This document shows positions 17,764 through 27,184 of a stretch of 53,383 nt of DNA, piece by piece. Position numbers and translations under genes: made by a program. Below the pieces are notes generated by a model. It had not been told where the DNA came from. It did not search any database and saw nothing but the letters and a program-made list of their open reading frames with translations. Source of the stretch: an uncultured Mediterranea sp. Lineage in GTDB: Bacteria; Bacteroidota; Bacteroidia; Bacteroidales; Bacteroidaceae. The stretch lies in contig CALZEQ010000019.1 in assembly GCA_945641355.1 (NCBI GenBank), forward strand, positions 1 through 53,383. The letters run 5' to 3'. How positions within the stretch are numbered: position 1 is the stretch's first letter; each line of letters begins with the position of its first letter.

Positions 17764-20061
17764 TTATTCTGTCATCGACGGAGGACAGTCGGCATCATTG
17801 ACACCCCACTCTTTGCAAGGGGAATCCGCCATTTCCAGTTCCAATACTCCACCGGAAAGAATCATCTCATGCGTGATATAGCTCTTTGGATATTCTGTTC
17901 CGTTCCAGCGAACCCGACGGATATAGTAATTGTCCGAAGAGACATTGGGAGCCTTTAGGATGAAGAGTTTACCGTTAGGCAACCGCAATCTGGCTTCTTC
18001 AAACAGCGGAGTACCTATTACATAATAGGGAGTCCCCGGACATACAGGATAGAAACCTAATGAGGAGAAGACAAACCACGCCGACATTTGACCGGCATCG
18101 TCATTGCCCGACAATCCTCCCGGTGCATCCAGATATTCTTGTTCAAGAATCTGACGGACAGCCTGCTGTGTCTTCCAGGGTTCACCTATGTAGTTGAACA
18201 GGTAAGCCACTTGGTGGCAGGGTTCGTTGCCATGCCAATAGCGATGCTCAGAGAACATAGAATCCAGACGGGCCGAAAAAGCCTCCTTTCTTCCCATGGT
18301 CTGCATAAGCCCCTTCACGTCGTGAGGCACATACCACGTATAATGGCAAGGCGTTCCTTCTGTTATAAACGGACAGAAGTCCACAGCATTCCACTCCTTT
18401 ACAAACTCACCGTTCCTGTATCTTCCCTGCACATATCCCGTAGCCGGATTAAGTACATTCTTGTAATTTTGGGCACGGTTGTACAACAATGCTGCATCTT
18501 CCTCATAACCAAGTTCTTTGGCCATCAGGTGCAGCACATAGTCATCGTATGCATATTCCAACGTGCGAGATACCTGTTCTGCTACATGAAACGCTTCACG
18601 CACAGAGTCTTCCAACGGTATATAGCCGTACTGGAGGTACGAATCGAGTGCCCGTCTTCCCAATCCGTCCTTGTACGCTTCGTACGTCTCCGGCTGCTCG
18701 AAGGCATTCCGGCGCATAGCTCGATAGGCTTTCTGAACATCGAAATCGCGTATACCCTTGAAATAGGCATCTGCAATCAGTGACAGGCAATGGTCGCCTA
18801 TCATTTCAGAAGTATAGCTGTTCCAGCAAGGGAATATCGGCAACCACCCCCCTTGTTCGTATTTATCTAACAAGGAACGGATCATGGCAGCTGAGCGGTC
18901 GGGTGACAGGATGTTCAGCAGCGGATGGAGGGCGCGATAGGTATCCCACATACTATAGTCATCATAATATTCTCCCCGTTCTGCCTGCATGATGGGTGTA
19001 CCTTTTGCAAAGGCCGGATAGCGCCCGTCACAGTCGCTGGTAACATGCGGCAGGAAGGCCGCCCGGTACATGGCACTGTAGAACTTGCGTTTATTCGTGT
19101 CATTTTCATCACGTATATCAATTTGGTTCAGATACTCTTTCCATTCTTTGTGCAATTGCGCCTTTATCACATCAAATGCGAAATGCGGGATTTCGTTCTC
19201 CAGATTCTTTTCTGCCCCCTGATATCCTGTAAACGAACTGCCCAAACGTACTTGAATCTGTTTTTGAGCAGTTACATGATAGGCCACATACAGCCCGATG
19301 CCAGCTTGCTGGCCGATAGACCGCTGGCCATGATAGATGGTATCACCCTTGAATGTACCATAAGCCTCTATCGGGCAATCGAGCTTTATAGTGAAATATC
19401 CGCTGAATCCAGCCCGTTCTCCCCAGCCCTGGTAGATGCGATGCACAGGGTTGTATCCTCTTATCTCGTTTTTCGCTTCATCATACTCCACATATCCTTC
19501 TCCTTCATCGCTATTGGGTTGCACCACCAGATAACCTGTACCCTCCTTGTCATAACTGAAGCGGAAGATGCCGGCACGCGAAGTCCCTGTCATTTCGGCC
19601 AAGATACCATAGTCATCCAGCCTGACGGCATAGTAATAGGGTGTAGCTGTCTCCTGTTCGTGGGTATATCGGCTGGCTCTGTCTGCTGGCTGACACTTCA
19701 GAATGCCCGACAGTGGCATGATGGTGACCGACCCGTAGTCCTGCGTACAGCCACCGTTAATCCAGTGTGAATTTCGGAAGCCTTGAATGGTCAATGTGTG
19801 ATAATAATAGGGAGATACACTCTTCTGCTCGGTTGCTTCTGTTTGTGGGGTCCAGAAATTCATTCCATGAGGTGACAGTACGGCTGGTATTACCTGCCCC
19901 TGTTCCGCGTCTCCTTTGCCAAACAAACTACCTGTAGGTGTAACGCTGTTTGTGGTTCCTATACGAGGTTCCACGTAAACGGTCTTGTCAGAAAGCGGAT
20001 GTGTGAGGCTGCAAGCCGTCAGCAGACTCAGAAGCAATCCGCCCATAATCGATTTTTTCAT
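17764..20061 (-). CDS. GH92 alpha-mannosidase lipoprotein
   Basis: A 765-residue lipoprotein (lipobox LTAC). It has the two-domain GH92 order: an N-terminal beta-sandwich beginning VEPRIGTTNSVTPTGSLFGKGDAEQGQVIPA, and a C-terminal (alpha/alpha)6 barrel. Signature segments are DYSMWDTYRALHPLL (about 368) and GNDDAGQMSAWFVFSSLGFYPVCPG (about 650). GH92 enzymes are calcium-dependent exo-alpha-mannosidases acting by inversion; the GNDD stretch carries catalytic and metal-contact acids in the family. The linkage cannot be read from sequence alone. It sits in the PUL 1 transcript after SusD, separated by a hairpin, and before GH2. Its job would be to trim alpha-mannose from N-glycans or yeast-type mannan. 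Confidence 0.95.
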   Translation of the reverse strand: MKKSIMGGLLLSLLTACSLTHPLSDKTVYVEPRIGTTNSVTPTGSLFGKGDAEQGQVIPAVLSPHGMNFWTPQTEATEQKSVSPYYYHTLTIQGFRNSHWINGGCTQDYGSVTIMPLSGILKCQPADRASRYTHEQETATPYYYAVRLDDYGILAEMTGTSRAGIFRFSYDKEGTGYLVVQPNSDEGEGYVEYDEAKNEIRGYNPVHRIYQGWGERAGFSGYFTIKLDCPIEAYGTFKGDTIYHGQRSIGQQAGIGLYVAYHVTAQKQIQVRLGSSFTGYQGAEKNLENEIPHFAFDVIKAQLHKEWKEYLNQIDIRDENDTNKRKFYSAMYRAAFLPHVTSDCDGRYPAFAKGTPIMQAERGEYYDDYSMWDTYRALHPLLNILSPDRSAAMIRSLLDKYEQGGWLPIFPCWNSYTSEMIGDHCLSLIADAYFKGIRDFDVQKAYRAMRRNAFEQPETYEAYKDGLGRRALDSYLQYGYIPLEDSVREAFHVAEQVSRTLEYAYDDYVLHLMAKELGYEEDAALLYNRAQNYKNVLNPATGYVQGRYRNGEFVKEWNAVDFCPFITEGTPCHYTWYVPHDVKGLMQTMGRKEAFSARLDSMFSEHRYWHGNEPCHQVAYLFNYIGEPWKTQQAVRQILEQEYLDAPGGLSGNDDAGQMSAWFVFSSLGFYPVCPGTPYYVIGTPLFEEARLRLPNGKLFILKAPNVSSDNYYIRRVRWNGTEYPKSYITHEMILSGGVLELEMADSPCKEWGVNDADCPPSMTE

Positions 20062-20083
20062 ATTCCATTTCTCATAAAGTCAT

Positions 20084-20129
20084 AAGGAGAATTACGATTG
20101 TCAGACATCTGTCAACCGCAATCCTCCTT
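20084..20129 (-). other. Intra-operon RNA hairpin between susD and GH92
   Basis: On the minus-strand transcript the arms 20113-20129 and 20084-20100 pair over 17 bp with three G-U wobbles, around a loop that can itself pair (CAGA/TCTG). No T run follows, so it is not a classic terminator. It may stabilise the upstream susCD RNA or damp downstream expression. Confidence 0.5.
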
Positions 20130-20156
20130 TCAAATCTATCTGTTTATACCCATTGA

Positions 20157-21662
20157 TTAATATTCAGGATTCTGCCACATCTTGGTAGTATCGCCATACC
20201 GGGTGATTTCCTCTTGCGGAATGGCATAGATATAGCGCCACTCGCCTTCAACCTTGTATTGACCGTTACCTTCGTCCGACGCTTGGAAGAACTTGTTCAT
20301 CACCGTCACGCCATCGTTCCAGCGAATCAAATCGTTCCAACGCAGTCCCTCGTAGGCAAACTCTATACGACGCTCATGTTTGATAGCCGTACGCAGCGCA
20401 TCCTTTGAAGCGGTTTGCGCTGCCGTCAGATGGGCCAGTCCTGCCCTGCCACGCACTTGATTGATGATGGCAACGGCTTCCGTAGTAGGGCCTTCCAGTT
20501 CATTGACAGCCTCTGCATACATCATTACGACATCCGTATAGCGGATAATGGGAAGATTGACATCCCAGTCGGTCGTGCTTTGCGGTGTATAGTCGGTATG
20601 GTTGAATTTGATGAAGAAATAGCGATCATCTATTGAGCCTTTAATGCTTAAGTTATTGACCATCGCGAACTCTTGCCGCAAGTCACCCTCTTCTATGTCA
20701 GCTATCAGGTCGGAAGAGGCATTCAGAGCAGCACTGGAGCCGCGGACAAAATTCCACGGACTTGAAGTATCTTCCTGCAGACTGATTTCGGAGAATTCTT
20801 GTCCTTCCCCCAACTGTCCGCCAATGTACTGTATCTCCCATACGCGGTCGTTCAACGGTTGGTTCTCGTAGGCAGAGTGGAAACATTTATCGTACGTATC
20901 AGCCATGGCATAGAGGCCGGACTGTATTACCTTCGACAGTGCTTCTTTTGCTGCGGTATACTCCTTCCGGAACATACAGAGGCGGCCTTCCATGGCTTTG
21001 GCTGCATACTTCGTTACACGTCCTGCCTTGTCTGTTTCCCAAGCAGCCGGCAGCAACTCGTATGCCTGTTGGTAGTCGTTGACGGCCTGGGCAAATGTCT
21101 CCTCCTGTGACGAACGGCCTACCTGACGTGTCTCTGCTGCAGTCAGCTCCACATCCACTATCAGAGGTACACCGCCAAACAGCACACCCAGTGTATGATA
21201 TGCCCATCCACGCAGGGCCAGTGCTTCGCCCTTGATGTAGTTTTTGAGTGTAGGATTGGTGAATTCCACCCCATCAATACGCATCAGAATGGAGTTACTA
21301 CGGTTAATCATCACATACAGAGAGGCATAAATTTCACGGGTAGCCTGCACTGCCGCATTGTCCGTAAAGGTTGCATAGCCGTCGCTGTACGTATTGAAGT
21401 CATCACAATCGGTATCATCAGAACGAGTATTGTTCATGCGTAAGAGGCCATACTGACCGTCATACAAATCTTGCTGCTCGGCATAAACGGCAGCTATGGC
21501 ATATTCGAAGTCCGTCTGCGACGTATAGAATGTTTCAGTAGTATAGGTAGATTCCGGATTCTCGGTCAGGAAATCTTCACAGCCAGTCAAAGATGCTGCG
21601 ACACACAAGACCAGTACAATGCGACTGAGAGTAGTATGGATTGTTTTCATGTTGTTCATCAT
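20157..21662 (-). CDS. SusD/RagB-family outer-membrane glycan-binding lipoprotein, PUL 1
   Basis: A 501-residue lipoprotein (lipobox LTGC). It has the SusD N-terminal pattern CEDFLTENPESTYTTETFYTSQTDFEYAIAAVY and the TPR-like helical core (ALALRGWAYHTLGVLFGGVPLI). The C-terminal SusD region includes IIRYTDVVMMYAEAVNELEG and RRIEFAYEGLRWNDLIRW. It sits on the cell surface and caps the SusC barrel, delivering glycan. The 15-base gap after susC marks the pair as cotranscribed. The N-terminus has two Mets close together, so the start may be a few residues downstream. The ligand is unknown; the adjoining GH92 suggests a mannosylated glycan. Confidence 0.96.
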   Translation of the reverse strand: MMNNMKTIHTTLSRIVLVLCVAASLTGCEDFLTENPESTYTTETFYTSQTDFEYAIAAVYAEQQDLYDGQYGLLRMNNTRSDDTDCDDFNTYSDGYATFTDNAAVQATREIYASLYVMINRSNSILMRIDGVEFTNPTLKNYIKGEALALRGWAYHTLGVLFGGVPLIVDVELTAAETRQVGRSSQEETFAQAVNDYQQAYELLPAAWETDKAGRVTKYAAKAMEGRLCMFRKEYTAAKEALSKVIQSGLYAMADTYDKCFHSAYENQPLNDRVWEIQYIGGQLGEGQEFSEISLQEDTSSPWNFVRGSSAALNASSDLIADIEEGDLRQEFAMVNNLSIKGSIDDRYFFIKFNHTDYTPQSTTDWDVNLPIIRYTDVVMMYAEAVNELEGPTTEAVAIINQVRGRAGLAHLTAAQTASKDALRTAIKHERRIEFAYEGLRWNDLIRWNDGVTVMNKFFQASDEGNGQYKVEGEWRYIYAIPQEEITRYGDTTKMWQNPEY

Positions 21663-21677
21663 TTAATTAATATGTGA

Positions 21678-24600
21678 TTAGAAGTTGACAGTCAGACCCA
21701 GTGTGAATTTGCGACTCAAAGGATAGGTGCTATAGTCAACACCCATCATGGTATTTCCGTCGCCATAGCTACTGGTTTCGGGTGTATATCCAGGATAGTC
21801 AGAGAATGTATACACATTGTCCACCGATCCATAAATCTTAAGATTTGACAACTTGATTTTCTTTAACAATACCTGCGGGAAAGTATAACTCAACGTGATG
21901 TTTTTTATACGTACATAGGTAGCATCATAGATTCGCCAATCGGAATTACCTTCGTTCCATGGACGTCCGATAGGTGTCTTGCCATCCCAGGAAGTATCAA
22001 TGCCATATTTGTTGATATAGGCCTGCAGATCGGGGTCGCTCAATGCCTCCAGCATGTCAGCTGTCTTGTAGCAGCGCAACCAGCGGCTCATCAACGTACG
22101 ATTGAACACACCACCATCATCATTGTGACGGGCTCCCAGATTCAGGATATCGCCTCCGAACTGACCTTGCAGCAGGAGACTCAGTTCCCAGTTCTTGTAA
22201 CTGAAGCGATTGGTCAGACCCCATGTCAAATCGGGCAGGTTGTTGCCATACGCCACCATATCATCGGTCGTGATTTTCCCATCTTTGTTCGTGTCCACCA
22301 ACTGGCAGGTTCCTTCCATCTGTCCGCTTTGGATGGGTACCAATGCATTGCCATTGGCGTCAAAGTCATCGGCTGTCAGGATGCCGTCTGTGCGATATAC
22401 ATAGAATTGAGATACGGGTCCTCCAACTTTGGTGATAAATGACTGCCCGTTTACCGTCACTGTAAACGATTCGATGTCGCCCATGTCCAGTACCTTGTTG
22501 CTGTTGTGCGACAGATTCAGGCTGCTGTTCCAGGTGAAGTCACCCTTGTCAATGTTGTGTGAAGTAATGTCCAATTCCCATCCTTGATTACGTATTTTAC
22601 CGATGTTGGTCAGCTGCGAATCATATCCTGTAGCATAGGGCACCGGTACATCAAACAACAGGTTGCTGGTTGTATTTACATAATAATCGAAATTAAATTG
22701 CAGGCGATTGCGGAAAGCCGAGAAGTCCAGACCGAAATCCCACGAACGGGTTTGCTCCCATTTCAAGTCAGGATTGGCAATGTTGCTACCCGCAACACCT
22801 GATTGCAGTGCGTTTCCATAGGCTGCATTGTAGCTGCCCAGTTGTGACAAAAAGGCATAGTTACCGATGCGGTCATTACCTGATGTACCCATCGACACAC
22901 GCAGTTTCAACAGATTCACCCAGTCAGCCCGCTTCATGAAGTTCTCCTCGTTGATTTTCCACCCCAACGAAACCGATGGGAAAGTTCCCCACTTGCTATT
23001 CACACCGAAACGCGATGACCCGTCACGACGTATGCTTGCGCTGAACAGATAGCGATCCATCAAGTCGTAACTGAGACGTCCAAAGAAGGAGGCGTTGGTA
23101 TAGTTCACGTGCTCAGTCGATGCAGTAGTCGGCGTACTAGCCACATTCAGGGTAGGTACATTCTCATACGGCCAACCGTCAGCTGCCATGTTGCCGATAT
23201 AATATTTCTGTTTCTCTGCACTTTGTCCCAATAAGACATTCAAATGATGTTTCTCACCGAACATCGTATCATACGTCAATGTGTTCTGAATCACCCAGTC
23301 ATTGTAGCGCTCAGAGTAGCTGTTTCCCGCCGAGGCATACTTGCTGCGGTTGATCGATGCCGGCTGATAATACTCGTATGTGGTACCGTCATAATTGTTG
23401 CTATATTGTATCTTATATGTCAACCCTTTCAATGGATTCCATTCACCCCATACCGATGTCTGTATGCGGGTGGTATTGGTATCATCCACGGTTTGATTCA
23501 ACTGAGCAACGGGGTCAATCCAGCAGGCACCATATTCATTCTCCGACAATACGCCATTGGGATTATCTGCCGATCGTATGGCTTGTCCCGGCTTGATTAG
23601 AGGAGACTGCATCAACGCATGATGAACGGCAGAATCCTTACCTTTACGATCCCCCAGATTAGCTCCTGCCGTGTGCTGTACAGAAGATGCCACTGAAATA
23701 TTGGCTCCAACCTTCACATTGTTGGCCAAATTCAGACTTCCGTTCAGACGGACATTGTATCGACTGTAATCCGTATTTATCACAATACCTTCTTGATTCT
23801 GATAACCTACAGAGAGGTAAATACTTCCAGTTTCGTTCTGTCCAGAGGCCGAAGCTACATAATTTTGAATGGCAGCTGTCCGCAGTACTTCTTTCTGCCA
23901 ATCGGTAAAGTCTGTATAATCTTTCCACCAAGTGGGTACCTGATTCGCTATCTTGCGCGATGACATTGGATCACTTAGGCTTCCACCTTCTTCAAAAATA
24001 TGACAGTAGTTGCGCATCATCCAGTTATAAGTGACATATTCAGGGCCCGTCATGGTATCCAGGCTCTTCTCGGCAGTCTGCAGACCGTAGTATGCATCGA
24101 AGGTCACCGTAGGCTTACCTGCACCGGTTTTGGTTTCAATCAAAACCACACCATTGGCACCCCTTGAACCATAGATAGCTGTAGCCGAGGCATCTTTCAA
24201 TATTTGGATGGTAGCGATATCTGAAGGGTTGATACCGCTCATATTATCACGAGGTACACCGTCGATGACATACAACGGGCTGGAATCTCCATTGACGGTG
24301 TTCACACCACGAATGCGAATGGTAAGTTCCTCTCCAGGAATACCACCGTTAGCAGCTTGTGCTTGCACTCCAGCCAGCTGCCCCTGAAAAGCTTCTCCAA
24401 CAGAAGTTACCGGACGATCCTTCAAAGCCTCATCCGTGATTTTAGAGACAGAACTTGTCAGGTTAGACTTCTTCACACTTCCGTAACCGATGACAACTAC
24501 TTCGTCAATCAATTTCGTATCCTCTTTCAATATAATATTGAATGTGCTTTTCCCTTTGACAGAAACTTCTTGAGAATCATAACCTATATAAGAAATCTGC

Positions 24601-25061
24601 AGGACAACATTGTCAGACGCATTCAACTGGAATTTGCCGTCCATATCTGTTATGGTACCGTTTGTAGTACCTTTCACCAATACACTAGCACCTATCACAG
24701 GGTCTCCTAATGCATCTTTTACAACACCTGTCACTTTACGAGTCTGATTAGTTCCCAAAGAATTCTGTTGTTTTGGATGCACAATGATACTTTTCCCTTT
24801 GATTTCATAAGATACATCCTGATCTTTTAGAATCTGTTCAACTGCTTCTTTCAAAGTTGTGGCATCCACAATGACCGATTTACGAATATCCAAATCGCCA
24901 GCAGCGTACACGAAAGAGTAACCTGTCTCTTTCTTTAGCTTCTCAATCATTTCTCCAACTGATACATTGCTCATTTTCAAAGATATACTCTGAGCGAATG
25001 CCGTTGAATTGAGACAAAAGAGTCCCCCGACCACAATAATGGCCATTTTTTTCAAATTCAT
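21678..25061 (-). CDS. SusC/RagA TonB-dependent transporter with STN signalling domain, PUL 1
   Basis: A 1,127-residue outer-membrane transporter. After the signal peptide (ends near STAFA) there is a secretin/TonB short N-terminal (STN) domain at about 24-100 (SISLKMSNVSVGEMIEKLKKETGYSFVY is in two adjoining parts). A carboxypeptidase-regulatory-like domain (about 107-185), a TonB box (DEVVVIGYG), a plug and a 22-strand barrel ending LGLTVNF follow. The STN domain is the usual partner of a FecR anti-sigma factor, and a FecR gene lies 221 bases upstream. It imports oligosaccharides with energy from TonB and also reports substrate to the sigma system. This link is known for the family and inferred here from gene order. 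Confidence 0.97.
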   Translation of the reverse strand: MNLKKMAIIVVGGLFCLNSTAFAQSISLKMSNVSVGEMIEKLKKETGYSFVYAAGDLDIRKSVIVDATTLKEAVEQILKDQDVSYEIKGKSIIVHPKQQNSLGTNQTRKVTGVVKDALGDPVIGASVLVKGTTNGTITDMDGKFQLNASDNVVLQISYIGYDSQEVSVKGKSTFNIILKEDTKLIDEVVVIGYGSVKKSNLTSSVSKITDEALKDRPVTSVGEAFQGQLAGVQAQAANGGIPGEELTIRIRGVNTVNGDSSPLYVIDGVPRDNMSGINPSDIATIQILKDASATAIYGSRGANGVVLIETKTGAGKPTVTFDAYYGLQTAEKSLDTMTGPEYVTYNWMMRNYCHIFEEGGSLSDPMSSRKIANQVPTWWKDYTDFTDWQKEVLRTAAIQNYVASASGQNETGSIYLSVGYQNQEGIVINTDYSRYNVRLNGSLNLANNVKVGANISVASSVQHTAGANLGDRKGKDSAVHHALMQSPLIKPGQAIRSADNPNGVLSENEYGACWIDPVAQLNQTVDDTNTTRIQTSVWGEWNPLKGLTYKIQYSNNYDGTTYEYYQPASINRSKYASAGNSYSERYNDWVIQNTLTYDTMFGEKHHLNVLLGQSAEKQKYYIGNMAADGWPYENVPTLNVASTPTTASTEHVNYTNASFFGRLSYDLMDRYLFSASIRRDGSSRFGVNSKWGTFPSVSLGWKINEENFMKRADWVNLLKLRVSMGTSGNDRIGNYAFLSQLGSYNAAYGNALQSGVAGSNIANPDLKWEQTRSWDFGLDFSAFRNRLQFNFDYYVNTTSNLLFDVPVPYATGYDSQLTNIGKIRNQGWELDITSHNIDKGDFTWNSSLNLSHNSNKVLDMGDIESFTVTVNGQSFITKVGGPVSQFYVYRTDGILTADDFDANGNALVPIQSGQMEGTCQLVDTNKDGKITTDDMVAYGNNLPDLTWGLTNRFSYKNWELSLLLQGQFGGDILNLGARHNDDGGVFNRTLMSRWLRCYKTADMLEALSDPDLQAYINKYGIDTSWDGKTPIGRPWNEGNSDWRIYDATYVRIKNITLSYTFPQVLLKKIKLSNLKIYGSVDNVYTFSDYPGYTPETSSYGDGNTMMGVDYSTYPLSRKFTLGLTVNF

Positions 25062-25282
25062 GGTAATTTAGTTTTGATTATGAATATTATTCCCTAAAGC
25101 ATAGTTTCGTTGCAAAAGTCCATGCCATTAGGAAAATTATTAGTACGTCTTTATGCATATCAGTCCAGAACTTGTCGACTCAGTTCCCAAGCTGTTTGCA
25201 GGCAAACGTTGTTATATGAAATGAATTATATCATCCTTTTTCATAATATTCTAGATTTTACAAATTAGTGTTTCAAAGTATC
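25062..25282 (-). promoter_or_regulatory. Probable sigma-dependent promoter region of PUL 1
   Basis: A 221-base AT-rich gap between the FecR and susC genes, both on the minus strand. It is the natural place for the promoter driven by the ECF sigma factor. A short palindrome GTTTGC-AG-GCAAAC lies at 25194-25207. I cannot assign -35/-10 boxes for this sigma. Confidence 0.35.
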
Positions 25283-26281
25283 TTATTTATATAACATTAT
25301 CTTTTTCCCATCAATCTTATAGTGGAACTTACCTGTAGAAGATAGTGCATCAATGACATCATGAATATTGTACTCTTGTTTCATGAAACTACCGTAGAAA
25401 CGGATATTCAACAAACTATCATGAGATACCACGAACTCTACGTCGTAGCTTCTTTCCAGCCTTCCAAGAATATCAGACAACGTTTCTTCATTAAAGAACA
25501 AGTAACCGTTGGTCCAGTCACGTGCATTGACAGCCACACTGTTTTCCACCTTCATCAAACCATTTTTTTTGTTTAACACGGCTCTATTGTCCGGTGTCAG
25601 TACCACATCTTTCTCCTTCCGCAGCAAGTTGTTCAGTAGCACTTTCCCCTGTAACAAAGTAACCACCGCTTCCAAATCCGATTCATAATCCCTAAAATTG
25701 AATTTGGTACCCAACACTTGTACATGAAGGTTCTTTGTCCGCACATGCAACGGTAAATTCTTATTGGGTGTTACTTCAAAATAGCCTTCTCCCCAAAGGT
25801 GTACCTCACGGTCATCCACGCCGAAACCTTGTGAATAGGCAATCCTTGAACCTGCATTCAGCCAGACTTGAGTACCATCCGGCAAATACAAATGTGTATT
25901 CGAACCTCTAGGAGCTTCTACCACGATTTCTGAGAAATTTGTCTTTACATCAGATTCACCTTTCGTATAGCAATAGTAGGAAACTCCGGCCAGCAACAGC
26001 AACATTGCCGCATATTTGGTAATATTCATCCATATATGCCTGCCCCGGGCTGTAGTTCCCTTCACTCGATTCTGGAAAAGGCGGAAGGCTCTTTTCTTGT
26101 CATAGAGCGCATCATCTAAAGCTGGCATAGACGTCCACACACTCACTTGATTAAAGAAGTAACGCCTGTTCTCATCAGACTGTTCTACCCATTGCTTTAA
26201 GCACATTCCATCTTCCGAAGACAAATTACCGGTCAGATAGTCGGCTATCATATCATCAATATGTGAATATCGTTCGTCCAT
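25283..26281 (-). CDS. FecR-family anti-sigma factor, PUL 1
   Basis: A 332-residue protein with a cytoplasmic N-terminal DUF4880-like region (DDMIADYLTGNLSSEDGMCLKQWV). One transmembrane helix lies near 89-107 (ITKYAAMLLLLAGVSYYCY). A FecR domain follows in the periplasm (about 112-210: EAPRGSNTHLYLPDGTQVWLNAGSRI), and then a C-terminal STN-like/DUF4974 domain (about 258-332). FecR holds the ECF sigma factor at the inner membrane until the STN domain of SusC signals substrate. It lies 63 bases downstream of the sigma gene and 221 bases upstream of susC, the standard order. Confidence 0.95.
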   Translation of the reverse strand: MDERYSHIDDMIADYLTGNLSSEDGMCLKQWVEQSDENRRYFFNQVSVWTSMPALDDALYDKKRAFRLFQNRVKGTTARGRHIWMNITKYAAMLLLLAGVSYYCYTKGESDVKTNFSEIVVEAPRGSNTHLYLPDGTQVWLNAGSRIAYSQGFGVDDREVHLWGEGYFEVTPNKNLPLHVRTKNLHVQVLGTKFNFRDYESDLEAVVTLLQGKVLLNNLLRKEKDVVLTPDNRAVLNKKNGLMKVENSVAVNARDWTNGYLFFNEETLSDILGRLERSYDVEFVVSHDSLLNIRFYGSFMKQEYNIHDVIDALSSTGKFHYKIDGKKIMLYK

Positions 26282-26344
26282 TTTCTCTAGTTCTATTAGT
26301 AAGACAGTAATTTAATTGGTTCGGGTAGTCAAAAAAGCATTTAT

Positions 26345-26935
26345 TTATCTCAAAAAGAGAAAAAACAATAAAATATATTTTTCAAGTTCTTTACGAAGAG
26401 ACGATAAGGCACTCTTAATGTGATATTTAACTGTGTTTACAGAAATCCCTAAATCGACTGCAATTTCTTCATATTTTTTGTGCTCGAATCGGCTTTTCTC
26501 AAACACAACCTTGCACTCAGGCGACAAACGATTGATTGCCTTTTGTATTTCGTGTCCCATTTCCTTCTCTATCAAAGCCGCCAAAGGCTCTTCATCGGCA
26601 TATTGCAACATAGCATCCAAATCTTTTACTGAATGTTCATTGGGAATTAGTTGGGAAAAGGTAATTTCATGTTTCGTCTGTTCGCGATTCAGATAATTCA
26701 AACAGCGGTTACGCAAAGCCTTTATCAAATAACTACGTATTGTTGAATCAATTTCCAACGTTTCACGAATCTCCCATAGATGAAAAATTAAATCACCGAC
26801 AAGAGTCTCGGCAACATAATGATCGTGAACATACTCATTAGCCAAATGACATAAAGAAATATAATAATGGTCATAAAGGTAACGAAAAGCATTTTCATTA
26901 CCGGCTTTCAACTGACTAATAAGCAGATGCTCCAT
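26345..26935 (-). CDS. ECF-type sigma-70 factor, PUL 1
   Basis: A 196-residue ECF sigma factor. Region 2 spans about residues 10-80 (NAFRYLYDHYYISLCHLANEY, then LVGDLIFHLWE) and region 4 about 125-185, with the helix-turn-helix KYEEIAVDLGISVNTVKYHIKSAL. The C-terminus ends in a hydrophobic run of Leu/Phe. It would direct RNA polymerase to the susC promoter once freed from the FecR anti-sigma, just downstream. Paralogues of this sigma/anti-sigma arrangement in Bacteroides often control host-glycan loci. The 249-base gap upstream holds no recognisable gene. Confidence 0.95.
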   Translation of the reverse strand: MEHLLISQLKAGNENAFRYLYDHYYISLCHLANEYVHDHYVAETLVGDLIFHLWEIRETLEIDSTIRSYLIKALRNRCLNYLNREQTKHEITFSQLIPNEHSVKDLDAMLQYADEEPLAALIEKEMGHEIQKAINRLSPECKVVFEKSRFEHKKYEEIAVDLGISVNTVKYHIKSALSSLRKELEKYILLFFLFLR

Positions 26936-27184
26936 AGAAGTAGTACAAAAATTAACTGTTTTTCTTTATCTCTTCCTATAAGGGACAACAAAGTGGGCGA
27001 AAATACAAATTTCTTCTTTTTCTCACAACATTCTAGACAGTTTTCTCCTAATCGCAATCAAATATGAAAGGTTTGAGGATAAAATATCATTCTATAATTA
27101 AATCGATGCGACGAACAACATAAGAATAATGCTACAGAAAACGAGATGTACCGAGTAAATACTGAGAGAGACGTATTCACACTT

